Positions 35,373 to 44,077 of a stretch of DNA of 64,000 bases are shown one piece after another. The DNA is from UBA817 sp049889215 (GTDB lineage: Bacteria > Margulisbacteria > Marinamargulisbacteria > UBA817). The stretch is from positions 66,029 through 130,028 of the forward strand of contig JBMHDV010000026.1 of the NCBI GenBank assembly GCA_049889215.1, written 5' to 3'. Position numbers and translations under genes: made by a program. The notes beneath the pieces were generated by a model. That model was not told the DNA's origin. It was given only the letters and a program-made list of their open reading frames with translations, and ran no database searches. Each line of letters opens with the position of its first letter. Within the stretch, counting starts at the first letter, position 1.

Positions 35373-35746
35373 TGGAGGTGACCGGAATCGAACCGGTGTC
35401 CGTGAAAGCGCCCAACTAAACCACTACGAGTGTAGTTCCTGTAAAAATTTCGCCAATGCCTTGTGCAGGAACTCACGGGCAATGACTAGTTCCCAGTTAA
35501 AATTTCGCAATGGGTACCTATGAACCCATACCAATGCTAGTTAACAAAAAAAAGAAGATTCAAATGATGGTTAACGCACCAAATAAATCTCGCAATGACT
35601 TAATTAAGCCGCTGCTAATTGCGCACCGAAGTCCGCTGAAACTACGTTATCTGCAGTTATTATTTTCTGCCTTTTTACGAGGCCGGGCAGCTCCTCGACT
35701 CGCGCTCTAGTCCAACGATCTTCCTCGTCGAAGCCAAAACACCCCC
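35370..35746 (-). ncRNA. ssrA: tmRNA (trans-translation RNA)
   Basis: This 377-base one-piece tmRNA rescues stalled ribosomes. The 5' end GGGGGTGTTTTGGCTTCGAC pairs with the 3' end CACCTCC-A-CCA to make the tRNA-like acceptor, and the TTCGATTC T-loop is present near the 3' end. The tag frame at 35604-35654 reads ADNVVSADFGAQLAAA followed by TAA. The tag ends LAAA rather than the common ALAA. It lies 67 bases downstream of the GlmU-like gene on the same strand, so read-through plus processing is possible. Confidence 0.95.
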
Positions 35747-35763
35747 AAAGATCAATTTTGTTC

Positions 35764-35776
35764 GTGCAAATTGCAC
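35764..35776. promoter_or_regulatory. Perfect palindrome upstream of tmRNA
   Basis: GTGCAAATTGCAC is a 13-base perfect dyad centred about 24 bases upstream of the tmRNA 5' end, within the expected promoter region. It may be an operator, or a small hairpin at the end of the upstream operon. The -10 region here is weak. Confidence 0.35.
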
Positions 35777-35813
35777 TAAACCCACAGTAAAGAATCTTTA
35801 AACGTTTGGCAAG

Positions 35814-37109
35814 TTAATTTGAGACCAAAGTCGATGGTGTGGTTTGTCGACACGCATCATACAACGCTTTTAAACGCAATGATTCTTCATCCGTAAGGGC
35901 TTGATTTCGGCGCGCCATCATACGATTAACAGATGTTAAAAAAGATCCAATATCCTGGTGAGAGTAATTTCCTTTTCGCCCCCATGTAAATGGCGGAATA
36001 AACTTTTCGTGTATTTCATGGCCCAATAGCGTGCAGCCAGATCCAATAACGCTCCCACAATCCAATCCAGTTTGGATACTTGTTTTTGTATAATCTCCAA
36101 TCATACTTCCCAGAAATTGACGCTTTGTTGGCTGGTGAGCATTGAATTGACCATCTTTTGATTGAACATCTCCATATGTTACTTTTAGGTTTGATGTTGT
36201 TGTTCCAGCACCTAAATTAACCCATTCGCCAATTAAGCTGTCACCAATGAATCCATAGTGGGCTTTATTTGTAAATGATTGGATAATACTATTTTTTACT
36301 TCACCACCAATTTTGCAGTGATTTCCGATGTAGGACGATTGAATATCAGAATGTGAATTAATTGTTGAATAGGATCCAACAAAACAAGGCCCTACAATTC
36401 GGCTAAATGGTTGAATCGTTACGTGATCTTGAATAACAATTGGGCCCAGAGATGCATCCAGTGATACATATTCAGAAATCTTGGTGGACAAATCAATGAA
36501 CATATTCTGATCATTTACGAGCGATGAAAAGCTTGATATATCTGCTTCAACCAAGCTTCGTTTTGAATAAGATGAAAAGTCACTTGATAAGAAATTTGGA
36601 AAATGTCCAATATAGTCCCACCAATGGTTGTTTATTGCAATATGATGACGTTCCTCTACTACAGATTCAGATCGATTATGTTTAATGATATCATCGAAAG
36701 TTGGATGGGATTGTAATAACTTAAACGTATTGGCCATTAGGTCATCGTTGCAAAATATTGCCAATACCGTTTTTTCTTTGATAAATAGATAATTCTTGTC
36801 TAGCTGTATACCATTAATAAGTGTTTCAAACTGTTCAGCTGTGAAATTAATTCGTCCATTAATAAAAAGTGTAGGCAAGCTCCGGTTTAGTTGATTTAGA
36901 GTTAAGTTTCGAAATCTTTTTTTTAATAAAGCATCATGAGAGGGATCGCAAATTAATGTTATTGGGACGGACCTATTATAACCATGAAGTTTCTCTACCA
37001 AATTAGTCATGCCCATAGGAATGGTATAAGTAGGGCGAGTAAGCTGATATGTTGTCAGTTTCAAGCCATGGGAATCATCAAAAAGACAAATCTGATATTG
37101 CTTATTCAC
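35814..37109 (-). CDS. GlmU-like sugar nucleotidyltransferase family protein
   Basis: This 431-residue protein joins a divergent nucleotidyltransferase-like N-terminus (ICLFDDSHGLKLTTYQLTRPTYTI) with a left-handed beta-helix C-terminus (VIQDHVTIQPFSRIVGPCFVGSYSTI, GEWVNLGAGTTTSNLKVTYG, SMIGDYTKTSIQTGL). The organisation matches the alternative GlmU family known from Bacteroidetes and other phyla, thought to act on GlcNAc-1-phosphate or a related sugar. The classic GxGTRM pyrophosphorylase loop is not evident. It overlaps the FmdB-type gene by eight bases. Confidence 0.82.
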   Translation of the reverse strand: MNKQYQICLFDDSHGLKLTTYQLTRPTYTIPMGMTNLVEKLHGYNRSVPITLICDPSHDALLKKRFRNLTLNQLNRSLPTLFINGRINFTAEQFETLINGIQLDKNYLFIKEKTVLAIFCNDDLMANTFKLLQSHPTFDDIIKHNRSESVVEERHHIAINNHWWDYIGHFPNFLSSDFSSYSKRSLVEADISSFSSLVNDQNMFIDLSTKISEYVSLDASLGPIVIQDHVTIQPFSRIVGPCFVGSYSTINSHSDIQSSYIGNHCKIGGEVKNSIIQSFTNKAHYGFIGDSLIGEWVNLGAGTTTSNLKVTYGDVQSKDGQFNAHQPTKRQFLGSMIGDYTKTSIQTGLDCGSVIGSGCTLLGHEIHEKFIPPFTWGRKGNYSHQDIGSFLTSVNRMMARRNQALTDEESLRLKALYDACRQTTPSTLVSN

Positions 37110-37299
37110 TTGCGTTAGATTTCGAATTCTTATCGTTCACGTAAAATCCTGATCCTTTAAATTGGATTCCAACAGGTTGAATAATTCGCATGATACTTCC
37201 TTCACATTTTGGGCACGTTGTCAGTGGCTCATCCATCATGGATTGCACTTGATCAAATTCATAGGCACATGATTTGCATCGGTAATGGTAAGTGGGCAT
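37102..37299 (-). CDS. FmdB-family zinc-ribbon protein
   Basis: This 65-residue protein binds zinc through two Cys knuckles: YRCKSCAYEF and TTCPKCEGSIMR. The start MPTYHYRCKSC is the hallmark of the FmdB/CxxC_CxxC regulatory family, whose function is poorly known. The C-terminus is polar. It begins one base after the UPF0182 stop and overlaps the GlmU-like gene, so all three are probably translated from one message. Confidence 0.93.
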   Translation of the reverse strand: MPTYHYRCKSCAYEFDQVQSMMDEPLTTCPKCEGSIMRIIQPVGIQFKGSGFYVNDKNSKSNASE

Positions 37300-40008
37300 C
37301 TAGTTTTCCTTCCTAAGTTGTTGGATCAATTTGTCAAGCTCATCAAAAGCTTCTCCAAAATTAACCCAATCAGCAGATCTTAAATTTTTTCTAGCATTAG
37401 AATAGACGTCAATAATTTTTTTTGTCAAATTATTGACGCTGGTTACAGGTTGTGTCGATGTTTTTGAAGTTTGGCTAATTTGAATATTAGCTAGTTTTTG
37501 AATCCCTTCCTCCAAAGTAGGGCTCATAGTAACTTTATCCCCAGCTGCTAAAATTACACGTTTTAGCTCAGGTAGTTTACTTTGTGTCGCTTGCAAATAA
37601 ATAGGCTCAACATAGAAGACTGAATTTTCGTAGGGAATAACCATTAAATTACCTCGAATAACACGAGATCCAACTTGTCCCCACAACGTAAGGTCTTTAG
37701 AAATTTCTGTGTTTTGGTCAATTCTAGATTCAATTTGTAATGGTCCATAAACGGTTTCCTGTTTGGGATATTTGTAGATCGTAAATTGCCCAAAATTAGA
37801 TGGTTCACTTGATGCTGTAAGTACTGAAACAAGATTGTTTTTATTTGATGGGGTTAACGGCATGATCATTACATAATCATGGTTTCCAGTGGTCGGATTT
37901 TTTACAAACATATAATATGGGTCAACAATAATACCGGTATCAGAATCGTAGGTTTCTGTTGGGAATGTCCAAACATCTTCCTTGTTATAAAATACTTGAG
38001 GGTCGTTCATATGATATGTGTTATAAACCTTAGAAATGATTTTAAATAGGTCTTTTGGAAATCGAATGTGTGTTTGGAGATCCGTCGGCATGTCAGTAAA
38101 TGGTTTAAAAAGTTGAGGGTAGGCCCGTTTGTGAGCAGTAATTATTGGGTCGTTAGCATCTTTGACATAAAAGTTTGTTTCTCCTGAATAAGCGTCAACA
38201 GTGACCACAACAGAGTTTCGAATATAATTGATTTTTCCATCAAAGGGAGTTGAGTATGGAAAAAATTTGGATGTTGTATACCCATCAATCATCCAAACTA
38301 GCCGTCCGTTATGAACAACCATATAAGGATCATTGTCATAAATGATAAAAGGGGCAATCTTTTTTGGTATTTGATGGACATTACGATCGAACATTAATCG
38401 TGACCTATCATGAATGTTTTGACTGATTAATAATTTAATATCACCCATTTTAAATGCATATAAAGCCCGTTTAAACAGTGAAGAAAGTTGTATCCCGCCA
38501 GTCCCTGAATAATTTGTATATCTATTTTCGTTATCTTTAGGATAATCAAATTCTTTTTGTTTTGTATTTACAATTACGTAATGATTTGTAGCTTCTCCAA
38601 AATATATTTCTGGTCGAGAAATGATGATGTTTGAATTACTAACGGGTGGAATATCGCGCACATAAAGCTCTGGTAAACCTTCTTCATTAAATCGATTAAC
38701 TGGCACCATGCAAAGGCCATAGCCATGGGTGTAACTTAAATGACGATTGACCCAAGTTTGTGCCTTCTGAGGGATTTGATTGACATCCAGCTCACGAGCA
38801 GAGAGCATGATTTGTTCTTTTTTTCCATTTACAACATAACGATCAATATCGATATTTTTAAATTCGTAATATAAACGAATCTCTTGTAGTTGCTTTAAGG
38901 TAGATTTTAACGGTCCTGGATTCCACAACCTTGCATTATCAAGAATCGTTTCAATTGCAGACTTATCCTCGATCATTACATTTTTCTTATAATTAATATC
39001 AACTTCTTTTATGTTATCAAGTTGGTAAGCCATTTGTGTGAACTTAATATTGTCCATGATAAAGGGTTTTTCTTTTTTGAATTCATTGGGTGACACAATA
39101 TAATTCTGAATTAATGAAGGTATCAGACTAAGAAACAATATTTGGATTACAAAATATGATCCAACGCAAGTAGTTAATAGTAGCGTTGATAGTCGAAATA
39201 TTAGAATAATGCTGGTTACACTTAATAAAAGCCAAAACAACGGCATTAAACCGATAGCCTTTAAGTAATAATTAAAGTCAGTGTATGATAATCCATACAA
39301 GATTTCATTGTTTTTGAATAATAAATAAAATCTGTCCAGAAATGATGTTGCCGCAAACGTAAGAAATAATAATGCAAGCAAGCAAAAAATATGAGCGCGA
39401 ATTAATCTGAAATGTGTGGTGAAAATTAGACCAATTACAGCATGGTTAATGTAACGCCATATACTGTAACCAACGCAAACGATAAATAAGAATTTGATGA
39501 TTCCTAAGAAATGGGAAAAAACCGGTAAGCTAAATACATAAAAGCCAATATCTTTACCAAATACGGGGTCGGTAATGCCGAATTGAGATGAGTTTAAATA
39601 GAGAATAATGTCATTCCAATATACAGCGCCGTATTTAGCCGTAAGAAATGATAAAAATCCAAACCCAATGATTCTAAACGTTGCTGAGAATTTATGTTTA
39701 GTACCTTGATAAGAATTCGTAAGTTGATCTAAAAGCTCTTTGAATTTTTTTAATATAGCGGATGAAGGTTCATTTGGAATAATAAATTCAGCTTTGTTAA
39801 TGACCTTTCGTACAATCCATTCATTAAACAAATAAATAGAAAAAATTGTGAAGAATAAGCCAATTAATAAACCATACTGATAGCCAATTTGTAACAAATA
39901 TGTAGAGTTATAACCAAATGAATCAAACCAATACAGTTCAGGAAGTATATTTAGTAACGCAATACTTCCAAAAATAATAATCGCAATAATAATCGAAAAA
40001 AAAATCAT
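37300..40008 (-). CDS. UPF0182 family membrane protein
   Basis: This 902-residue protein has about seven membrane segments in the first 320 residues and a large domain on the far side of the membrane that contains WNPGPLKSTLKQLQEIRLYY, YTHGYGLCMVPVNRF, PEIYFGE and VDAYSGETNFYV, all hallmarks of UPF0182. The family is known from actinobacteria, cyanobacteria and firmicutes and has no settled function. The ATG lies only eight bases beyond the CCA end of tRNA-Met, so its message is probably released by tRNA processing; AGAGAT before the ATG could serve as a ribosome site. Confidence 0.93.
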   Translation of the reverse strand: MIFFSIIIAIIIFGSIALLNILPELYWFDSFGYNSTYLLQIGYQYGLLIGLFFTIFSIYLFNEWIVRKVINKAEFIIPNEPSSAILKKFKELLDQLTNSYQGTKHKFSATFRIIGFGFLSFLTAKYGAVYWNDIILYLNSSQFGITDPVFGKDIGFYVFSLPVFSHFLGIIKFLFIVCVGYSIWRYINHAVIGLIFTTHFRLIRAHIFCLLALLFLTFAATSFLDRFYLLFKNNEILYGLSYTDFNYYLKAIGLMPLFWLLLSVTSIILIFRLSTLLLTTCVGSYFVIQILFLSLIPSLIQNYIVSPNEFKKEKPFIMDNIKFTQMAYQLDNIKEVDINYKKNVMIEDKSAIETILDNARLWNPGPLKSTLKQLQEIRLYYEFKNIDIDRYVVNGKKEQIMLSARELDVNQIPQKAQTWVNRHLSYTHGYGLCMVPVNRFNEEGLPELYVRDIPPVSNSNIIISRPEIYFGEATNHYVIVNTKQKEFDYPKDNENRYTNYSGTGGIQLSSLFKRALYAFKMGDIKLLISQNIHDRSRLMFDRNVHQIPKKIAPFIIYDNDPYMVVHNGRLVWMIDGYTTSKFFPYSTPFDGKINYIRNSVVVTVDAYSGETNFYVKDANDPIITAHKRAYPQLFKPFTDMPTDLQTHIRFPKDLFKIISKVYNTYHMNDPQVFYNKEDVWTFPTETYDSDTGIIVDPYYMFVKNPTTGNHDYVMIMPLTPSNKNNLVSVLTASSEPSNFGQFTIYKYPKQETVYGPLQIESRIDQNTEISKDLTLWGQVGSRVIRGNLMVIPYENSVFYVEPIYLQATQSKLPELKRVILAAGDKVTMSPTLEEGIQKLANIQISQTSKTSTQPVTSVNNLTKKIIDVYSNARKNLRSADWVNFGEAFDELDKLIQQLRKEN

Positions 40009-40016
40009 GATCTCTT

Positions 40017-40094
40017 TGGTAGCGGCGACTGGAGTCGAACCAGTGACCTCACGGGTATGAACCGTGCGCTCTCACCAAGCTGAGCTACGCCGCC
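40017..40094 (-). tRNA. tRNA-Met (elongator, anticodon CAT)
   Basis: This 78-base cloverleaf has the acceptor GGCGGCG/CGCCGCT with encoded CCA and the anticodon arm ACGGTTCATACCCGT. The body resembles Bacillus elongator tRNA-Met. It is set between the pseudouridine synthase (12 bases upstream) and UPF0182 (8 bases downstream) on the same strand. Confidence 0.93.
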
Positions 40095-40106
40095 CTCGAG
40101 ATTAGT

Positions 40107-40838
40107 TTACCAACTTCTTTTATCGAGGGCTAGTCCTTTTATTTCTTTGTCAGATAATGACATAAATGATCCGGGTTGCATTTGATTTAATTGTATATCG
40201 CCAATTGAGATTCGGTGAAGTTGAATGATTGGACAATTAAAATAATCAAATGCTCTCCGAAGAATCCGATTTCTGCCAATATGGATGGATACAATAAGAT
40301 GAGTCATGGATAGAACCTTAACAAATTCAATCTTAACGGGCCCATCATCAAGAAAAAAACCGCTGGACATGGTATTGATAATTTGTTCGGTTAATGGGGA
40401 ATTTAATTTGAGTTCATATGTTTTTTTTACCAAAAAGCTAGGGTGTAAAATCTGTTGAATAAATTCACCATCATTTGAAAATAGAAGAAGTCCTGAAGAA
40501 TCTCGATCTAGACGGCCGATGGGACGAATAGAGGCATCTAGTTTGTGTTTTTTTACATAGGCATCAAGATCAAGGCGAGCTTTTGGATCTTTATACGTCG
40601 ATATGACACCTACGGGCTTATAAAATTTATAGTAAAGGTATTCTTTTTTGTTAATCTTTTGACCAGATACTTTTACATTATCCGATGGCATAACCATATA
40701 TTGTGAATCACAAACTGGGGTGTTATTTACATAAACTTCACCAGCAATTATTTTTGCAGAAACATCTCGACGTGATAATGCAGAGTTTTGTCGGATAAAA
40801 TTAATTAGAGGTATTGATAAAGGCGCCTTCGATGTCAT
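40107..40838 (-). CDS. RsuA/RluB-family rRNA pseudouridine synthase
   Basis: This 243-residue enzyme makes pseudouridine in ribosomal RNA. It has an N-terminal S4 RNA-binding domain (residues 9-55, ALSRRDVSAKIIAGEVYVNN), then KFYKPVGVISTYKDP and the catalytic Asp in RPIGRLDRDSSGLLLFSND. Near the end RNRILRRAFDYFNCPIIQLHRISIG is typical of RsuA/RluB/RluE; 16S versus 23S specificity is not clear. It overlaps lptC by 38 bases, and its N-terminal S4 domain supports that start. Confidence 0.9.
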   Translation of the reverse strand: MTSKAPLSIPLINFIRQNSALSRRDVSAKIIAGEVYVNNTPVCDSQYMVMPSDNVKVSGQKINKKEYLYYKFYKPVGVISTYKDPKARLDLDAYVKKHKLDASIRPIGRLDRDSSGLLLFSNDGEFIQQILHPSFLVKKTYELKLNSPLTEQIINTMSSGFFLDDGPVKIEFVKVLSMTHLIVSIHIGRNRILRRAFDYFNCPIIQLHRISIGDIQLNQMQPGSFMSLSDKEIKGLALDKRSW

Positions 40839-41346
40839 ACGTTAAATAAATCTTATTTTCTTTAAAATTGCCAATCATTTTTTGAGCATTTAACATTAAA
40901 GTGTCAGATGTAATATTTATATTACCATATGCATATAATAGTGATTTTTCTGTTAAAAGTTCAAGCTCGTCAGAATGAATATAGTATTCATTATTATCAA
41001 TAGATAGCTTTGACTTTGATTCAATCATTTTTAAATTTCCTTTTGTAAAATCAAAAGTGCCTATTGGAGATTTAAATGATACGGTTTTACCCTTTCCATC
41101 TAGATAATAATTCCCATCCAATTGTTCAAAATATATGGTTTGGGAGTCCTTGTAATATGATGAGACTTCAGCATTCAGTACCCATTCCTTTTTCCCTTTT
41201 TTTAGCAAACTGATGGTGACATTTTCAAATTTGTAGTCACCCATATGGGGAAGTTGCTTTTTTAATGGCGGTATAGGTGTTTGAATTGAAAAAAAGATGA
41301 CAATTATAAAAAATAGTAGGATTGCAGGAAGTAATAATCGCTTCAT
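40801..41346 (-). CDS. lptC: LptC-like LPS export protein
   Basis: This 181-residue protein has one N-terminal membrane anchor (LLLPAILLFFIIVIFFSIQ) and a periplasmic beta-jellyroll of OstA/LptC type, shown by alternating short strands such as KEWVLNAEVSSYYKDSQTIYF and KGNLKMIESKSKLSID. LptC passes lipopolysaccharide from the LptBFG transporter to LptA. It overlaps the TPR gene by four bases. It is separated from lptA by five unrelated genes of the same strand, unlike the usual adjacent order. Confidence 0.82.
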   Translation of the reverse strand: MKRLLLPAILLFFIIVIFFSIQTPIPPLKKQLPHMGDYKFENVTISLLKKGKKEWVLNAEVSSYYKDSQTIYFEQLDGNYYLDGKGKTVSFKSPIGTFDFTKGNLKMIESKSKLSIDNNEYYIHSDELELLTEKSLLYAYGNINITSDTLMLNAQKMIGNFKENKIYLTYDIEGAFINTSN

Positions 41347-41975
41347 TCGATACCTTTAGGAGGCGTTGGTCGATATTTTGCTTCGATCGATTTAAGTCGA
41401 CCAACTTGAATAGTTTCACCCATCACACCAAAATAATTTCCAGTTTCATAGTAAGCTTTACCCAATAAAAAATGCAGCGCAGTAGCATCATTATTAATTT
41501 TTAATCCTTTTTTTGACCAATATATGCAATCCTTATATTTTTTCTGTTCGCCGAGAATAAGTGCGATTAATCCCATACTCCATTCATGGTCGGGCTTGAT
41601 TTTTAAAACATTTTTAAATGATTCAATTGCTGCATCTTTATCTTTCATAAAATAATGCGCAAATGCCAATCTGAAATGAGCTTTCCAATTAGACGGGTCT
41701 TGTTTTATCTTTTCTGAATTGACTTTTAAAGCGATGGTTTCATAATTTTCTTGAAGTTCCGGTACTAACTTAAGTTGATCCCAACCGAGTTCAATCCAAC
41801 CCGTTGCTGCATATTCCATGGCCAACTCGAAGCGTAGATCTGCATTCTTTGGTGCAAGATTAATTTTCTTTGTTAACTCATTTTGAATTGAAATATCTTC
41901 TGGAGTGAGTTCCGGAAACCCCATACAAATACTACATATTAATAGAAGCGAAAATATTGATAATTTAAAATTCAT
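41343..41975 (-). CDS. Exported TPR-repeat protein
   Basis: This 210-residue protein has a signal peptide (residues 1-19, MNFKLSIFSLLLICSICMG) and about four tetratricopeptide repeats (residues 35-190), for example NWKAHFRLAFAHYFMKDKDA and ATALHFLLGKAYYETGNYFG. TPR proteins serve as scaffolds. Between a glycosyltransferase and lptC, it may help an envelope complex in the periplasm, but this is only positional. It overlaps both neighbours by 4 and 11 bases. Confidence 0.85.
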   Translation of the reverse strand: MNFKLSIFSLLLICSICMGFPELTPEDISIQNELTKKINLAPKNADLRFELAMEYAATGWIELGWDQLKLVPELQENYETIALKVNSEKIKQDPSNWKAHFRLAFAHYFMKDKDAAIESFKNVLKIKPDHEWSMGLIALILGEQKKYKDCIYWSKKGLKINNDATALHFLLGKAYYETGNYFGVMGETIQVGRLKSIEAKYRPTPPKGIE

Positions 41976-42807
41976 TTTTTATTCTCTCCTTTAAAGTAGT
42001 GAGTTTGGTTGTCCATTCATTTGCATGTGAATTTGATTGAAATCTATATATAATACGTAATACTAAAAGCATGAGTTTCATTATCTGTTTGTAGGCATTG
42101 AAGACGATCGGTGGGTAGTATTTTTTGCATAAATAAAGGCTTCCAATATAGCCGCCAATTTTGGTGTCAATTGGGACATCCCTGGTAGAAAGTCCGCCAT
42201 GATGGGTAACTTTAATTGCCGGAAAGTAGATGAGTTTTTTGCTATGTTTCTTTGCTTGCTTTGCAAAGTCTATATCATCATTGTAAAAAAATAAATTTGG
42301 ATCAAAGCCACCGATATCTTTAAAAAACTGAGTCGACATAAAAAGGGATGCGCCTGATAAAAATGAGACTTGTTTTATTCTATTTGTTTTAAACTTTAAA
42401 GCGCCTAGGCCACTGCCTTGTGTTTGTATGCTACCATCTGTATTCAAAAGTTTAGGGGATAATCCGACCACGTTTGGATGCTGTTCTAGATATTTAATGA
42501 TTGGTGATATGGTATCTTGATTATGATCAAACTCAGTGTCGTTATTTAATAGCCAAAGATAGGGAGTGTCGAACTGATCAAGTAATACATTGTGAGCTGC
42601 TGGGAATCCAATGTTTTCCTTATGCTTAATCAATTCAATACTGTCAGTATATTGTTCAAGCGTGCTTAATGAGTCATCGGTGGATGCATTATCAAAAACA
42701 ATAATTTTAAAATTATTGAAAAATTTTTTCTGAGAAAGAACCGAGTCTAAACACGCACGGATAAAATGATTTCCATTATAGTTAACAATTATGACCGTTA
42801 AGATCAT
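41965..42807 (-). CDS. GT2-family glycosyltransferase (rhamnosyltransferase-like)
   Basis: This 280-residue GT-A enzyme has TVIIVNYNGNHFIRACLDSV, VFDNASTDDS, GFPAAHNVLL, LWLLNNDTEF as the DXD-like region, FLSGASLFM and FFYNDDIDFAKQAKK with the acidic base, typical of WcaA/RfbF-like rhamnosyltransferases. It has a basic C-terminus. It lies outside the main polysaccharide locus beside lptC and lptA and could therefore act on lipopolysaccharide core; that is inference. It overlaps both neighbours. Confidence 0.9.
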   Translation of the reverse strand: MILTVIIVNYNGNHFIRACLDSVLSQKKFFNNFKIIVFDNASTDDSLSTLEQYTDSIELIKHKENIGFPAAHNVLLDQFDTPYLWLLNNDTEFDHNQDTISPIIKYLEQHPNVVGLSPKLLNTDGSIQTQGSGLGALKFKTNRIKQVSFLSGASLFMSTQFFKDIGGFDPNLFFYNDDIDFAKQAKKHSKKLIYFPAIKVTHHGGLSTRDVPIDTKIGGYIGSLYLCKKYYPPIVFNAYKQIMKLMLLVLRIIYRFQSNSHANEWTTKLTTLKERIKNEF

Positions 42808-43334
42808 GCGGATACAGAGGTCGTTGGTAACTGCAGTTTTTGACTTAATTCTTGAAGTGATAGAATATCAACATTATGTATTAATGGATGTGCAAATGGC
42901 GCGGAATTATTACTAGATGATGTTAGAATTGTTGACATTAGCTCATTTTGATCAAGTATTTTTTTTGAAAACGAAATGGACCAAAGTTCAGACATTGTGA
43001 CGGATGTAATACTATTATTGCCAAGTAACTGATTTAATACAGATACTTTACTTTCTAAGTTTAATGGCGACTTTCGTGAAACATTGAAAATCAGCTGGTC
43101 ATTATTAAAATTAGTTAGGTTTTGAATAAGGTGGTGTTTGTTTGGGTTAGCAAATACATGAGAGTTTTCAATATGTTTTAAAAGCAGTTGTTGATTGTAA
43201 CTACCACTAATTTCATAATTCTCATAACGTTGTATGGTTGTGATCTCAATGGAAGATGGTCCATAATTTGCCAAAAGTTGTTGCGCACTTACAGCGTCGA
43301 GATCTTTTTGTTTTAAAGTAATTAAAATATTCAT
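42804..43334 (-). CDS. purS: PurS-like protein with two tandem domains
   Basis: PurS is a small (about 80-residue) subunit of FGAM synthase that bridges PurL and PurQ. This 176-residue protein overlaps purQ by four bases and begins like PurS (MNILITLKQKDLDAVSAQQL, then FANPNKHHL near residue 63). Residues 84-155 look like a second, diverged copy: SPLNLESKVSVLNQL, SVTMSELWSISF and FAHPLIH match the first half in order and spacing. The identification rests on weak similarity plus context; the duplication would replace the PurS dimer by one chain. Confidence 0.65.
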   Translation of the reverse strand: MNILITLKQKDLDAVSAQQLLANYGPSSIEITTIQRYENYEISGSYNQQLLLKHIENSHVFANPNKHHLIQNLTNFNNDQLIFNVSRKSPLNLESKVSVLNQLLGNNSITSVTMSELWSISFSKKILDQNELMSTILTSSSNNSAPFAHPLIHNVDILSLQELSQKLQLPTTSVSA

Positions 43335-44077
43335 TTGAAGTCCTTAAATGCATCAAATAACTTTGTAAAATCAACTAGATTTAGATTGTGTTTTTCAGCA
43401 TGTGCTCTGATTGAAATAGGGTACCGATCTTTATTTATCGAACGCTCTGGATGTGGCATGATAGCTAAGCAGTTCCCAGAATCATTAGAAATTGCCCCAA
43501 TGCCATTTTTTGCACCATTTGGAATGGTAGGGAATGAGTGGTTTTGATTCCCATCAATTTTGCAATACTTCATTCCACAATGGATTTCTTTAGCAGAAAT
43601 AAATCGGCCTTCGCCATGGCAGATTTGGATGGGTAATACATCCGATGTAGACAATTGTTTTAAAAATAAGTTGTTTTCATTATTAAATGGTCGCAAAAAT
43701 CCCCAATCACAAATAAAGCCAATAGCTTGGTCATTTACGTAATTTAAATCGATAATCTCAGTTAGGTTATCTGAGTCTGAAAAGAACCCAGACTCAATTA
43801 GAATCTGAGCGCCGTTACAGATACCTAAGATTGGTTTGTTATGTGAATTTGATTGTTGTTTTAATTCCCTCATGATAGGTAACTTTGCAGCAATTACACC
43901 AGCGCGAATTCGATCTTGAAAACTAAAGCCGCCAGGTAAAATAAATCCAGAGAAACGATTTAAGTCAACAGTAGTATTCCAAGAAATTAATTCATGCTTA
44001 ATGGTTTGTGATGCAAGTGCCTCACATGTTTCATCTTCGCAGTTACTTCCTGGGAATTGAATTACTGCAACGGTCAT
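43331..44077 (-). CDS. purQ: Phosphoribosylformylglycinamidine synthase, glutaminase subunit
   Basis: This 248-residue class I glutamine amidotransferase supplies ammonia for step four of purine synthesis. It has VAVIQFPGSNCEDETCEAL, LPGGFSFQDRIRAGVIAA, the nucleophile Cys in ILGICNGAQILIESG and the His-Glu pair in IMPHPERSINKD, all diagnostic of PurQ. It overlaps the flavoprotein gene by four bases at its start. No purL is visible in the window, so the synthetase subunit must be elsewhere. Confidence 0.94.
   Translation of the reverse strand: MTVAVIQFPGSNCEDETCEALASQTIKHELISWNTTVDLNRFSGFILPGGFSFQDRIRAGVIAAKLPIMRELKQQSNSHNKPILGICNGAQILIESGFFSDSDNLTEIIDLNYVNDQAIGFICDWGFLRPFNNENNLFLKQLSTSDVLPIQICHGEGRFISAKEIHCGMKYCKIDGNQNHSFPTIPNGAKNGIGAISNDSGNCLAIMPHPERSINKDRYPISIRAHAEKHNLNLVDFTKLFDAFKDFK

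Noticed and set aside
35510..35710. 66-codon plus-strand frame
   Set aside because: It lies wholly antisense to tmRNA, including the tag region.
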